64,000 nucleotides of DNA from Bradyrhizobium sp. CCGUVB1N3 (GTDB taxonomy: Bacteria > Pseudomonadota > Alphaproteobacteria > Rhizobiales > Xanthobacteraceae): the NCBI RefSeq assembly GCF_024199925.1, contig NZ_JANADR010000001.1:6327501-6391500 (forward strand). The letters are read 5' to 3'. The notes beneath the pieces are model-generated. The model did not search any database and was not told the origin of the DNA. It worked only from the letters and a program-made list of their open reading frames with translations. Below, in pieces: positions 46,082 to 55,275 of the stretch; position 1 is the stretch's first letter; the number at the start of each line of letters is the position of its first letter. The position numbers and the translations under genes are program-made.

Positions 46082-47455
46082 ATGAAACTATCGCGACGGA
46101 CAATCTTGCAGGGCGCCAGCGCGCTGCCTTTCGCGGTTGCGAGCTTGCGGACGTCTGCATTGGCGCAGGGCGCCACAGCAGCGCCGCCCGCCGCAGAGGT
46201 GCCGCCGATCCTGTTCGTCCACGGCAATGGCGACTACGACGCGCTCTGGATGACGACAATGTGGCGGATGCAGTCGAACGGTATTCCGCGCGAGCGCATG
46301 TTCGCGATCAATTTCACCAATCCCAATGCGCGCGACGACAACTCGGTCGAGCAGGCGAATCGGTCTTCCACCGAGGACGAGCGCCGCGAGCTGGCCGCTG
46401 CCATCACCGAGCTGAAGCGCCGCACCGGCGCTGCGCGTATCGCCCTGGTCGGCAGCTCGCGCGGCGGCTACGTCATCCGCAACGTCATCAAGAACGGCGG
46501 CGCCGGCGATGTCAGCCATGCCGTGCTGTGCGGCACGCCCAATCACGGCGTGTTCGCGATCGACGATTTGCTGGGGAGCGAGTTCAACGGCCGCGGCGCC
46601 TTCCTGCGCGGCCTGAACGAGGGCGAGAGCGAGGTCACGCCGGGCCCCGCCTTCCTCACCCTGCGCAGCGACGGCATGGACAAATATGCGCAACCCGACG
46701 GCCGCTTCATCGGCAGGCCCGGCGTGCCCACCAATGTCACCGCCGAGGGCCCGGAGCTCAGAGGCGCTACCAATCTCGTGCTTGGCGCATTGGATCATCG
46801 CGAGGTGGCGTTTCATCCACGCGCATTCCGCGAGATCTTCAAGTTCATCGCGGGCCGCGAGCCGGACCGCATTGCGATCACGCCCGAGAGCAGCGTCAAG
46901 TTGAGCGGGCTGGTGACGGGAACGCCCGGTGGCGTGCCGACCAATCGCCCCGTGGACGGCGCGACCGTCGAGGTGTTTCGCGTCGATCCGGCGAGCGGCG
47001 AACGCCAGGGCGCCGCGCTGTACGGCGCGAAGACCGCCGCCGATGGCCGCTGGGGGCCGGTGCAGGCCGATCCGACCTGGCCGCTGGAATTCGTCCTGAC
47101 CTCGCCGGATGCGCCCACGACGCACATCTACCGCTCGCCATTCCCGCGCTCGTCCGACGTGGTGCACTTGCGCGCGGCGCGCCCGCTCGGGCCGCCCGAC
47201 GCCGGTGCCGGGGCAGTCCTGATCATGTCGCGACCGCGCGGTTATTTCGGCCTGCCGCGGGACGTCGTGCTGTTCGACGGCAAGGAGCCGGCCGACGTCA
47301 AGCCGGGCGTGCCCACGGATTCGGCAGCAACCCTGCGCCTTTCGGCCGCGGAGGCCGGGCGTAACGTTGTGGTTCAATTCAACGAAGAACGGATCGTGGC
47401 CCGGGCCTGGCCGGCCGCCGAGAACAGGATTGCGATTGCCGAGCTGACTTACTAG
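46082..47455 (+). CDS. Tat-exported alpha/beta hydrolase
   Basis: A 457-residue protein. The N-terminus has a twin-arginine signal (SRRTILQG at 4-11) and an AQG cleavage region near 29. The alpha/beta-hydrolase domain shows ILFVHGNGD (oxyanion region) and the nucleophile elbow GSSRGG (S126), then GTPNHG, as in lipase/esterase-like proteins. The C-terminal third is a beta-rich domain, possibly for binding a polymer. The substrate is unknown; periplasmic esters or polyesters are plausible. GGGGAGG precedes the ATG. The next gene, a P450, follows after 36 bases. Confidence 0.85.
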   Translation: MKLSRRTILQGASALPFAVASLRTSALAQGATAAPPAAEVPPILFVHGNGDYDALWMTTMWRMQSNGIPRERMFAINFTNPNARDDNSVEQANRSSTEDERRELAAAITELKRRTGAARIALVGSSRGGYVIRNVIKNGGAGDVSHAVLCGTPNHGVFAIDDLLGSEFNGRGAFLRGLNEGESEVTPGPAFLTLRSDGMDKYAQPDGRFIGRPGVPTNVTAEGPELRGATNLVLGALDHREVAFHPRAFREIFKFIAGREPDRIAITPESSVKLSGLVTGTPGGVPTNRPVDGATVEVFRVDPASGERQGAALYGAKTAADGRWGPVQADPTWPLEFVLTSPDAPTTHIYRSPFPRSSDVVHLRAARPLGPPDAGAGAVLIMSRPRGYFGLPRDVVLFDGKEPADVKPGVPTDSAATLRLSAAEAGRNVVVQFNEERIVARAWPAAENRIAIAELTY

Positions 47456-47491
47456 CTCTGTGGGTGCGGTGGATATGCGGGGAGAGAGCCC

Positions 47492-48859
47492 ATGAATGTC
47501 GCCCAGATGCGCCGGCCCATCATTCCGCCGACCCCGCCGCGCGCGCCGGAGGGGATGTCGTTCCTCCGCCGCGTTGCGGTGATCCGCAAGAACATGATCG
47601 CGACGTGGGGACAGCGCGCCTACGAGGAAGACGTCATCCAGGGCCGCTTCTTTCTCCACAACAGCTTCATCCTCAACCGGCCGGATGCGATCCGGCACAT
47701 CCTGCTCACCAATTACGAGAACTATACGCGCACGCCGGCCGGCATCCGGATGCTGCGCCCGGTGCTCGGCCAGGGTCTGCTCATCGCGGAAGGCCAGCCG
47801 TGGCGGCACCAGCGTCGAACGCTGGCGCCCGCGTTCACCCCGAATGCGACGGCCAATCTCGTTCCGCACATGACGGCGGTGCTCGACGAGACCATCGCAA
47901 AGCTCAAGACGAAAACCAGTGAGGTCGTCAACCTCCGCGAAATCATGCAGCGGATGACGCTCGAGATCGCCGGGCGGACGATGTTCTCGTTCGGCATGGA
48001 CAAGCACGGCGCGACCTTGCGCAATTTCGTCATGGAGTACGGCCAGCGCCTGGGCCGGCCGTATTTCCTCGACATGCTGCTGCCGGTGTCCTGGCCGAGC
48101 CCGATGGATTTTGCCCGCGCCCGTTTCCGCAAGCGCTGGACCGCGTTCGTCGCGATGCTGATTGCCGAGCGGCGGGCCGCCGGCAAGAAGGAGGGCGCGC
48201 CGCCGCGCGATCTCTTCGACCTCATGGACGAAGCGCGTGATCCCGAAAGCGGCAAGGGCTTTTCGGACGAGCAGCTCATCGACGAGGTTGCGACCATGAT
48301 CCTGGCGGGTCACGAGACGACCGCCACGGCACTGTCCTGGGCGCTCTATCTGCTCGCGCTCGATCCGGAAACCCAGGAGGAAGTCGCCTCCGAGACGCGC
48401 GGCGAGCACCTCGACAGCATCGCCGATATCGACCGGCAGAAATTCACCCGCGCCGTGATCGAGGAGACCATGCGGCTCTATCCGCCGGCCTTCCTGATCG
48501 CGCGCGCGGCACTCGACAAGGACAACGCCGCGGGTGTCGAGATCGGAAAGGGCGATATCATCATGATCGCGCCGTGGCTGCTGCACCGGCATGAGAAGCT
48601 CTGGGAGCAGCCCAACGCCTTCATCCCCAAGCGCTTCATGTCGGCGACCCCGTCCGACCGCTTCGCCTATCTGCCGTTCGGCGCCGGCCCGCGCGTCTGC
48701 ATCGGCGCGCCTTTTGCGCAAGCCGAGTCGGTGCTGGCTTTGGCCCGGCTGATCGGAGAGTTTCGTGTCGAGCTGGTCGACACCGGGCCCGTCATTCCCG
48801 TCGGCGTCGTCACGACGCAACCGGACCATTCTCCGATGTTCCGTATCACGCCACGGTGA
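47492..48859 (+). CDS. Cytochrome P450
   Basis: A 455-residue P450 with all core motifs: AGHETT in the I helix (about 271-276), EETMRLYPP (ExxR, K helix) and the heme-binding loop FGAGPRVCIG with Cys at about 403. It has no membrane anchor and so is a soluble class I-type enzyme needing ferredoxin partners not seen nearby. The chain resembles CYP families acting on fatty acids or terpenoids, but the substrate is not evident. It follows the Tat hydrolase gene by 36 bases. Confidence 0.95.
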   Translation: MNVAQMRRPIIPPTPPRAPEGMSFLRRVAVIRKNMIATWGQRAYEEDVIQGRFFLHNSFILNRPDAIRHILLTNYENYTRTPAGIRMLRPVLGQGLLIAEGQPWRHQRRTLAPAFTPNATANLVPHMTAVLDETIAKLKTKTSEVVNLREIMQRMTLEIAGRTMFSFGMDKHGATLRNFVMEYGQRLGRPYFLDMLLPVSWPSPMDFARARFRKRWTAFVAMLIAERRAAGKKEGAPPRDLFDLMDEARDPESGKGFSDEQLIDEVATMILAGHETTATALSWALYLLALDPETQEEVASETRGEHLDSIADIDRQKFTRAVIEETMRLYPPAFLIARAALDKDNAAGVEIGKGDIIMIAPWLLHRHEKLWEQPNAFIPKRFMSATPSDRFAYLPFGAGPRVCIGAPFAQAESVLALARLIGEFRVELVDTGPVIPVGVVTTQPDHSPMFRITPR

Positions 48860-48918
48860 CGAGCCGGTCCTTGGGATGGTCCTTGGGATCGCTGCGCCGA
48901 CACACTAGATGAAGCGAC

Positions 48919-50328
48919 ATGACCGACATACAGGCCCAGTTTTCGGTTCTCAAGCAGACCGCCGAGCCCAAGGTGGTTGACCAGATTCAACGACTGATCG
49001 ATGGCGGCGAGGATCACGAGCTCAATCGCATCAACGCGATCGATTTCTCCAGGCAGTACGGCTTCGACGAGGAGCGGGTCATCTCCGCCTTCCTGCATTC
49101 GGCGCGGCTCGGACTGTTCGATCTGAGCTGGAACGTCTTGTGCCCGGGGTGCGGCGGCGTGCTGGGCGCCCACACGACGCTGAAGGCATTGCGGCCCGAC
49201 GACTATCACTGCGCGCTCTGCGCCTGCGGCTACAAGGCGTCGGTCGACGAGGCGGTCGAGGTCTCCTTCACCGTCAGTCCGCGCGTGCGGCGTATCGCGG
49301 CGCACGACCCCGACTCGCTTTCGGTGTGGGACTATTTCAAGCAGATGTTCTGGAGCTCGGGGATCGACTTCAACAAGGAATCGTTCGCGACGCTCGCCGA
49401 TGAGGTCACGCTCGACACGCTCGAGCTTCCGGCCGGCGAAAAGGCGACGATGTCGCTACAGCTTCCGAACGATTTCGTCATCGTGTTCGAGCCGGTGACG
49501 CATGCCGCGCATTTCATCGATGTCCAGGGCGAGCCGACCAGGGAGCGCCAGCAACTCGCGATCATGTACAACAAGGTCCAGGCTCCGACGGGGACCACGA
49601 CCTTGCGGCCCGGACCGTTGCGGCTGTCCCTGGACAACCAGGCCGGCGTGCGCGTGCTGCCGACCGTGTTCATCGCGGCCGAGGCGCTGCATCACCTGAT
49701 CGGCAAGCGCAAGCCGTTCCTCACCGCGAAGCGGATGCTGTCCAACCAGACCTTCCGCGACGTCTTCAAGGCCGACAATCTCAACATCGATCAGCGCCTG
49801 CAGATCACCTCGCTGACCTTCCTGTTCACCGACCTGAAGGGCTCGACCGCGCTCTATGAGCGCGTCGGCGATCTCGCCGCCTTCGACCTCGTGCGCGCGC
49901 ATTTCCATGCGCTGCTCGAGATCATCGCCTCCGAGAAGGGCGCGGTGGTGAAGACGATCGGCGATGCCGTGATGGCGACGTTCGTCAAGCCAGAGGACGC
50001 TCTTGTTGCCGGCTTGCGCATGCGTTCGGCAATGGAGGAATTGAACAAGAAGCGGGCCTCGGAAGATCTCGTTCTCAAGATCGGTATTCACGAGGGGCCT
50101 TGTCTTGCGGTCATGCTCAACGAGCGGCAGGACTATTTCGGCCGGACCGTCAACATTGCCGCGCGCGTGCAGAGCGTGTCGATGGCCCAGGAAATCCACA
50201 TCACAGGTCCCGTGCTGGACGCGCCGGCGGTCGCCCGGATCCTGGAGCAGTGGTCGATCAAGCCGATCCAGAAACAGGCCGCGCTCCGCGGCATCGCCGA
50301 CAAGATGGTGGTGTACGAATTGCCGTGA
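48919..50328 (+). CDS. Class III adenylate/guanylate cyclase with zinc-ribbon-like N-terminal region
   Basis: A 469-residue protein. The C-terminal cyclase domain (about 295-465) has FTDLKGSTALYERVGD and KTIGDAVMATF, the two metal-Asp motifs, and FGRTVNIAARVQ. The N-terminal 290 residues fit the DUF5939 type: a helical start, then CPGC (75-78) and CALCACG, spaced like a zinc ribbon. It probably makes cAMP under control of the N-terminal domain. RBS is weak (GATGAAGCGAC). It is 59 bases after the P450 gene and could be in one transcript with it. Confidence 0.88.
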   Translation: MTDIQAQFSVLKQTAEPKVVDQIQRLIDGGEDHELNRINAIDFSRQYGFDEERVISAFLHSARLGLFDLSWNVLCPGCGGVLGAHTTLKALRPDDYHCALCACGYKASVDEAVEVSFTVSPRVRRIAAHDPDSLSVWDYFKQMFWSSGIDFNKESFATLADEVTLDTLELPAGEKATMSLQLPNDFVIVFEPVTHAAHFIDVQGEPTRERQQLAIMYNKVQAPTGTTTLRPGPLRLSLDNQAGVRVLPTVFIAAEALHHLIGKRKPFLTAKRMLSNQTFRDVFKADNLNIDQRLQITSLTFLFTDLKGSTALYERVGDLAAFDLVRAHFHALLEIIASEKGAVVKTIGDAVMATFVKPEDALVAGLRMRSAMEELNKKRASEDLVLKIGIHEGPCLAVMLNERQDYFGRTVNIAARVQSVSMAQEIHITGPVLDAPAVARILEQWSIKPIQKQAALRGIADKMVVYELP

Positions 50329-50391
50329 GGGGCAGGCGAGGGCGCTGCCATAATTTCCGTCATTGCGAACGCCGCAAAACGTTTCCCCAAT

Positions 50392-50513
50392 GTCGTCCTG
50401 GCGAAAGCCAGGACCCATACCCACCGGCCGCGGTTCGCGCGAAGACTGGTAGTTGGCAGTTCCGCACAAGACTTCTCCCTGGGGTAATGGGTCCTGGCGT
50501 TCGCCAGGACGAC
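50392..50513. repeat. Dispersed palindromic repeat, family B
   Basis: Arms GTCGTCCTGGCGAAAGCCAG and ATGGGTCCTGGC...GCCAGGACGAC, with the interior ACCCCAGGGAG complement near 50477. It occupies much of the 321-bp gap between the cyclase and TerB-like genes; the rest of that gap shows no gene. Confidence 0.83.
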
Positions 50514-50649
50514 TCGGAGAAGTTGCTCTGACAGATTGCCGAAACGTAATGCAGCGCGGGGCATAAGCGCGCATTGCGCGGTGCGAATTTCCCGCTCATA
50601 TAAAGGGGAGAGGCCGCCGTGGCGGCGCCACCCATTGCGGCAGGATTTC

Positions 50650-51138
50650 ATGCTCGACGGACTGCGCCAATTCATTGCCGACATCGTCGCCCCCGAGGCG
50701 CAGGACCGCGCCTTTGGCGACAGCGATTATCGCCTGGCGGCGACCGCGCTGCTGATCCATGTGATCTCGCTCGATGGTGAGCCGACGGAAGCTGAACGGC
50801 GCAAGCTGCACAGCCTGATCGAAAGCCATTTCTCGCTGGATCGCGGCACCGCGGACCGCCTGATCGCGTCGGCGACGCAGGTCGAGGGCGAGGCAGTCGA
50901 CCTCTATCACTTTACCAGCGTCATCATGCGCTCCCTCAATGAAGACGGCCGCAAGCGCATCGTCGAGATGATGTGGGAGCTGGTCTATGCCGACGGCCAG
51001 GTGACCGAGTTCGAGGACAACGTCCTCTGGCGCGCGTCCGATCTGCTCGGCGTATCACAGCGCGACCGGATCGACCTCAAGCATCTCATCGCCAACCGCA
51101 GCACCGGTCAGGTCAAGGACGGCGTCGCCAGCACTTGA
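50650..51138 (+). CDS. TerB family tellurite resistance-like protein
   Basis: A 162-residue, all-helical protein of the TerB/DjlA-N type: ALLIHVISLDGEPTEAERRKLHSL and the repeated MWELVYADGQVTEFEDNVLWRASDLLG, each containing an acidic metal-binding-like loop (DGE, DGQ). TerB proteins are linked to tellurite and membrane-associated stress, but most single-gene TerB homologues have unknown roles. The frame is open upstream, but the ATG at 50650 follows AGGA and gives the family start. Confidence 0.87.
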   Translation: MLDGLRQFIADIVAPEAQDRAFGDSDYRLAATALLIHVISLDGEPTEAERRKLHSLIESHFSLDRGTADRLIASATQVEGEAVDLYHFTSVIMRSLNEDGRKRIVEMMWELVYADGQVTEFEDNVLWRASDLLGVSQRDRIDLKHLIANRSTGQVKDGVAST

Positions 51139-51360
51139 GCGCATCGGCGCGACAAGGTCGCTCGCGGCCACATGACGAAACTTTAATGTATCGGCCGACT
51201 ACGGTTTAGCCGAATACCCCTGCAAATCAGCGTTTTTTCCGCGTTCTTGATCGAACGCGCGCCCCGCCTTGCACGCGTGCGGCTTGCGTCCCGCACGCGG
51301 CCTATGCTCTCGTCCTTTGGTTGTCGCCCTAATTCCGCTTGCATTGAAGAGACGTCGATC

Positions 51361-52140
51361 GTGGCTGAGCGTGTGACGCTGATTACCGGTGCCTCGGCGG
51401 GCATAGGCACAGAGCTGGCGCGCGTGTTTGCCGCGAACGGTCACCGCCTGGCATTGGCGGCGCGCCGCGCCGACCGGCTCGATGCATTGGCGAGCGAGAT
51501 CGCAGCCAAGGGCGGCACGGCGCCGATCGTGATCGCCTGCGATCTGGAAGAGCCTGGTGCGGGCGAGAAGATCGCGGCGGCGCTGGCCGCTGCCGACGTC
51601 GAGCTCGACCATCTCGTCAACAATGCCGGCTTCGGGGTGTTCGGCGACGCGATCGAGTGCGATCGCGCGGAGCAGCTCGGCATCATCGACGTCAACATCC
51701 GCGCGCTGACCGATCTGTCGCTGCGTTTCGCGGATCAGCTCGTCAAGAACAAGGGCGGCATTCTCAACGTCGGCTCGGTCGCGGGCTTCCTGCCCGGCCC
51801 CGGCATGGCTGTCTATTACGCCTCCAAGGCCTACGTCATCTCTTTCACCGAGGCGCTGCGCGGCGAGCTCGGACCGCGCGGCGTCCGCGTCACCGTACTT
51901 TGCCCGGGTCCTGTGGCGACCGAATTTCAGACGCGCGCCGGTTTTACCCCGGGATTCGATTCCGCCGTTCTCGACGTCTCTGCCGCTGACGTTGCGCGCG
52001 TCGCCTATCGCGGGCTGATGGCCAATAAGCGGGCGGTGTTGCCTGGTCTCGGCATCAAGATCGTGCCTTTTCTGCTGCGCTTCTTCCCGCGCGGGTTCAT
52101 TTTGGCCGCTGTCGGCCGATTCCAGAGGCGCCGGCGCTAA
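51361..52140 (+). CDS. SDR family NAD(P)-dependent oxidoreductase
   Basis: A 259-residue classical-type SDR: TGASAGIG (residues 8-15), NNAG in strand 4, a serine in NVGSVAGF, and YYASK with catalytic Tyr and Lys. The C-terminal tail is hydrophobic (IVPFLLRFFPRGFILAAV), suggesting membrane association as in DltE-like and sterol/lipid-reductase SDRs. The substrate is not known. The GTG at 51361 gives a standard SDR start; the frame is open further upstream without family similarity. A dispersed repeat begins at its stop codon. Confidence 0.88.
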   Translation: MAERVTLITGASAGIGTELARVFAANGHRLALAARRADRLDALASEIAAKGGTAPIVIACDLEEPGAGEKIAAALAAADVELDHLVNNAGFGVFGDAIECDRAEQLGIIDVNIRALTDLSLRFADQLVKNKGGILNVGSVAGFLPGPGMAVYYASKAYVISFTEALRGELGPRGVRVTVLCPGPVATEFQTRAGFTPGFDSAVLDVSAADVARVAYRGLMANKRAVLPGLGIKIVPFLLRFFPRGFILAAVGRFQRRRR

Positions 52141-52240
52141 AGCATGATCTGGAAAAGTGCGAAGCGGTCTTCCGGAAAGATCATGCGTAAACAACAGCCT
52201 AAAGCGCGATGACGATTCGTCCTGTCTCATCGCGCTTTAG
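52139..52240. repeat. Dispersed palindromic repeat, family E copy 2
   Basis: It matches the copy at 4123-4217: AGCATGATCTGGAAAAGTGC, GAAGCGG, GATCATGC, then CTAAAGCGCGATGACGATTC and CATCGCGCTTTAG. Its left end overlaps the last base of the SDR stop codon. Confidence 0.87.
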
Positions 52241-52373
52241 CCGTTCGCTGAGCGGCGATCTTGGCCCGGCGCTTGCTTTCTCTGCTTCAGTTCAGTGTGT
52301 GCGCAGACTCACGCGAAATTAACGATCGCTTAGTTATGCTGGCGGTCTGAACCGAAAGCTTTCGAAAAGGGCA

Positions 52374-53168
52374 ATGTCGTTCCGGACGGACAGGTTTGGT
52401 GGCGCGGAGGTGGTCCCCTTCAGGAGAAGGGCGCCAGACGCCGCCGACCCCAAGCCGCCGCTGCCCGTTCTGATCGTCCTGCATCAGGAATCCTCGACAC
52501 CCGGCCGGGTCGGCAATGCCTTGCGAGCGCTCGGCCATCGCCTCGACATCCGCCGGCCGCGCTTCGGCGATCCCTTGCCCCGGACGCTCGAGCATCACGC
52601 AGGTAGCGTGTTTTTCGGCGGCCCGATGAGCGCCAATGATTGCGACGACTACATCCGCCGCGAGATCGACTGGATCGAAATTCCGCTCCGCGAGCAGCGC
52701 CCGTTTCTCGGCATCTGCTTAGGTGCGCAGATGCTCGCGATGCAGCTCGGCGCCCGCGTCGCGCCGCACCCCGATGCGCTCACGCAGATCGGTTACTATC
52801 CGATCCGGCCGACAGCGGCGGGCCACGCGTTGTGCCCGGACTGGCCGGGCAAGGTCTATCACTGGCACCGCGAGGGGTTTGAGCTGCCCAGTGGCGCGGA
52901 GCTGCTCGCAGAGGGTGACGATTTTCCGGTGCAGGCGTTCTGTGCCGGCAATGCCTTCGGCTTCCAGTTTCATCCTGACGTGACCTACGCGATGATGCAT
53001 CGCTGGACCACGCGTGGCTATGACGGCCTGAGCGCGCCCGGTGCGTGCGCCCGCCACCATCATTTCGCGGACCGCGCGGTCTACGACGTTGCCGAGCGCG
53101 CCTGGCTGAAGAATTTCGTCGACGGCTGGCTGGCGCGCAGGCCGGTCATGGCGCAGGCCGCCGAATAA
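52374..53168 (+). CDS. Class I glutamine amidotransferase family protein
   Basis: A 264-residue protein with a GATase class I domain: FFGGPMSAND, the nucleophile elbow GICLGAQ (C115) and FQFHPD with catalytic His near residue 200. The usual HPE is HPD here. Stand-alone proteins of this type (GMP-synthase-like amidotransferase domain) may act as gamma-glutamyl hydrolases or provide ammonia to an unknown partner. The N-terminal 30 residues are a low-complexity basic stretch. No synthetase partner gene is adjacent. Confidence 0.88.
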   Translation: MSFRTDRFGGAEVVPFRRRAPDAADPKPPLPVLIVLHQESSTPGRVGNALRALGHRLDIRRPRFGDPLPRTLEHHAGSVFFGGPMSANDCDDYIRREIDWIEIPLREQRPFLGICLGAQMLAMQLGARVAPHPDALTQIGYYPIRPTAAGHALCPDWPGKVYHWHREGFELPSGAELLAEGDDFPVQAFCAGNAFGFQFHPDVTYAMMHRWTTRGYDGLSAPGACARHHHFADRAVYDVAERAWLKNFVDGWLARRPVMAQAAE

Positions 53169-53244
53169 GATTCAGCCTTGGCGCTTCCAACTATTTTTGA
53201 CTTGAGAAAACAGTCCGTCTTCGCCCTTTGGGCTGCGCCGGACA

Positions 53245-53306
53245 CCACGCTTCGCCCTTCAGGCTCCTTGCGTGGCTGCGCCACGCGTAGCCCGAAGGGC
53301 GAAGCG

Positions 53307-53309
<3 letters not shown>
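53245..53309. repeat. Large inverted repeat overlapping the tRNA-Ala 3' end
   Basis: Perfect 16-bp arms CCACGCTTCGCCCTTC (53245-53260) and GAAGGGCGAAGCGTGG (53294-53309), with an inner hairpin GCGTGGC/GCCACGC. The right arm shares its last three bases with the CCA end of the tRNA-Ala gene on the minus strand, so the hairpin lies right after the tRNA in transcription sense. Confidence 0.8.
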
Positions 53310-53382
<73 letters not shown>

Positions 53383-53570
53383 GTCGCGGGCCGCTCTGGT
53401 AAATGCGGCCGACAACCGGGCGCCATTTAAGTCCCCGCCAAGGTCAAGTCAAGGACGGGCGTAGCCCGGTTTTCGCCCTGTGGGTGCTGGGACTTCCCTT
53501 GTTTGGGCCGGAGGGAACCGATATCTAGCAAAAGGCGTCCATCCCCACCGGAACCAGAGTTTTCACAGCC

Positions 53571-53861
53571 ATGCGTGCCGTTCTCGACATCGTCATCATC
53601 GTGCTCGACCTCTACGTCTGGCTGCTGATCGCCTCCGCGATCCTGTCCTGGCTGATCGCCTTCAACGTGGTGAACACCCGCAACCAGTTCGTTTCGGCGG
53701 TGGCGGAGTTCCTGTTCCGCATCACCGAGCCGGTGCTGGCGCCGATTCGCAATTTCCTGCCCAATCTCGGCGGCATCGACATCTCGCCGATCATCCTGAT
53801 CCTGATCATCATGTTCCTCGAGCGGGTGATCATGTACTACATCTACCCGAACGTGATTTAG
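53571..53861 (+). CDS. YggT family membrane protein
   Basis: A 96-residue protein with two membrane helices (about 3-26 and 70-92) and the YggT signature VAEFLFRITEPVLAPIRNFLPNLGGIDISPI between them (shortened form ITEPVLAPIRNFLP). YggT proteins are linked to cell-envelope or division processes, and to osmotic stress in some bacteria, but the mechanism is unknown. It is followed by DUF167 and folD genes in close order. Confidence 0.92.
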   Translation: MRAVLDIVIIVLDLYVWLLIASAILSWLIAFNVVNTRNQFVSAVAEFLFRITEPVLAPIRNFLPNLGGIDISPIILILIIMFLERVIMYYIYPNVI

Positions 53862-53877
53862 GCGAAGCAGGCGGGCC

Positions 53878-54228
53878 TTGGCTTCGACAAAGCCCTCTAC
53901 AGAACCTTGGCGCTATTCCACCTCGGGCATCAGTATCCCGCTGCGGGTGACGCCGCGCGGCGGCCGCGACGCCATCGATGGTGTCGAGACGCTCTCCGAC
54001 GGCCGCACCGTGCTCAAGGTGCGGGTGCGCGCGATTGCCGATGGCGGCGAGGCCAACCGCGCGGTCTTGCAACTGATTGCGAAATCGCTCGGCGTGCCGA
54101 AGGCGAACGTGCGGCTGCTCTCGGGCGCCACCTCGCGGCTGAAGCAGATTGCGGTCGATGGCGACCCGGTACGCCTTGGTGAGGCGCTGCGCCGGCTCGC
54201 CGCGGCCAAATCGACGGACAAGGATTAG
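53878..54228 (+). CDS. DUF167 (YggU-like) family protein
   Basis: A 116-residue protein of the YggU/DUF167 family: LRVTPRGGRDAIDGV, KVRVRAIADGGEANRAVL and VRLLSGATSRLKQIAVDG are the family elements. The function is unknown; YggT and YggU genes are commonly adjacent. The start is a TTG at 53878, 16 bases after the yggT stop; no good ATG exists. It ends three bases before folD. Confidence 0.88.
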   Translation: MASTKPSTEPWRYSTSGISIPLRVTPRGGRDAIDGVETLSDGRTVLKVRVRAIADGGEANRAVLQLIAKSLGVPKANVRLLSGATSRLKQIAVDGDPVRLGEALRRLAAAKSTDKD

Positions 54229-54231
54229 GAC

Positions 54232-55116
54232 ATGACGGCCAGGATCATCGACGGAAAAGTCATTGCCGCGGAGCTGCGCGCCCGTGTCGCGGACGAGGTC
54301 GCCCGCGTCAAGCGCGAGCACAATCTGGTGCCGGGCTTAGCGGTCGTGCTGGTCGGCAGCGATCCCGCCAGCGAAGTCTATGTCCGCTCCAAGCACACCC
54401 AGACGCAAGCCGCCGGCATGGCCTCGTTCGAGCACAAGCTGCCGGCCGACGTCTCGCAGGGCGATCTGCTGGCGCTGGTCGCCAAGCTCAATCGCGATCC
54501 CGCCGTGCACGGCATCCTGGTGCAGCTGCCGCTGCCGAAGGGCCTCAACACCGAGGCCGTGATCAACGCCATCGATCCCGCCAAGGACGTCGACGGGCTG
54601 CATCCGAACAATGCCGGCCGGCTCGCCGGCGGCTTCCAGGCGCTGTCGCCCTGCACGCCACTCGGTTGCATCATTTTGACCAAGAGCGTGCACGCCTCGC
54701 TCGAAGGCATGAACGCCATCGTGATCGGCCGTTCCAACCTGGTCGGCCGCCCGCTGGTGCAGCTGCTGCTGAACGAGAACGCCACGGTGACGATCGCGCA
54801 TTCGCGCTCGCGCGATCTGCCTGGCCTCGTCAAACGCGCCGACCTCGTCTATGCCGCGGTCGGCAAGGCGGAAATGGTGCGCGGCGACTGGCTGAAGCCG
54901 GGCGCGACCGTGATCGACGTCGGCATCAATCGTATCCCGAAAGAAGACGGCAAGACGCGCCTCGTCGGCGACGTCGCCTATCAGGAAGCGCTTGGCGTCG
55001 CCGGCGCAATCACGCCGGTTCCCGGCGGTGTGGGCCAGATGACGGTGGCGTGCCTGCTGGTCAACACGCTGCGCGCGGCGTGTGCAATCGCCGGCCTGCC
55101 GAAGCCGGCGGTGTAA
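54232..55116 (+). CDS. folD: Methylenetetrahydrofolate dehydrogenase/cyclohydrolase
   Basis: A 294-residue bifunctional enzyme interconverting 5,10-methylene-, 5,10-methenyl- and 10-formyl-tetrahydrofolate. Motifs are [19 protein letters not shown], with catalytic Lys, [23 protein letters not shown] (shortened), [12 protein letters not shown] for NADP binding, and [11 protein letters not shown] near the end. Length is normal. It is third in the YggT-DUF167-folD operon. FolD supplies 10-formyl-THF used by PurH, encoded at 18047. Confidence 0.97.
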   Translation: MTARIIDGKVIAAELRARVADEVARVKREHNLVPGLAVVLVGSDPASEVYVRSKHTQTQAAGMASFEHKLPADVSQGDLLALVAKLNRDPAVHGILVQLPLPKGLNTEAVINAIDPAKDVDGLHPNNAGRLAGGFQALSPCTPLGCIILTKSVHASLEGMNAIVIGRSNLVGRPLVQLLLNENATVTIAHSRSRDLPGLVKRADLVYAAVGKAEMVRGDWLKPGATVIDVGINRIPKEDGKTRLVGDVAYQEALGVAGAITPVPGGVGQMTVACLLVNTLRAACAIAGLPKPAV

Positions 55117-55123
55117 CCATCCT

Positions 55124-55252
55124 CTCCTGTCCCGGACGCGTTGCGGCATGCAATGACGCGACGCAGAGCCGGGACCGATGTCTCCGGATGGACCCCGGAT
55201 CAGCAGCGCATCACGCCGCAAGAGGCGGCGCGCTGCGCAGCATCCGGGGAAC
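55124..55252. repeat. Dispersed palindromic repeat, family D copy 2
   Basis: It starts CTCCTGTCCCGGACGCG, runs through GCAGAGCCGGGACCGATG, and ends with the complementary arm near CATCCGGGGAA. The bases matching the IS110 target are GAGCCGGGACCGA at 55166-55178, one mismatch from the target. Confidence 0.83.
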
Positions 55253-55275
55253 GCCGGAGGGATTGGGTAGAAAGA

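Noticed and set aside
46088..48829. Very long open frame antisense to the Tat hydrolase and P450 genes
   Set aside because: Composition is His/Arg-rich as expected for the shadow of GC-rich genes, no recognisable motifs, and both sense genes are clear families.
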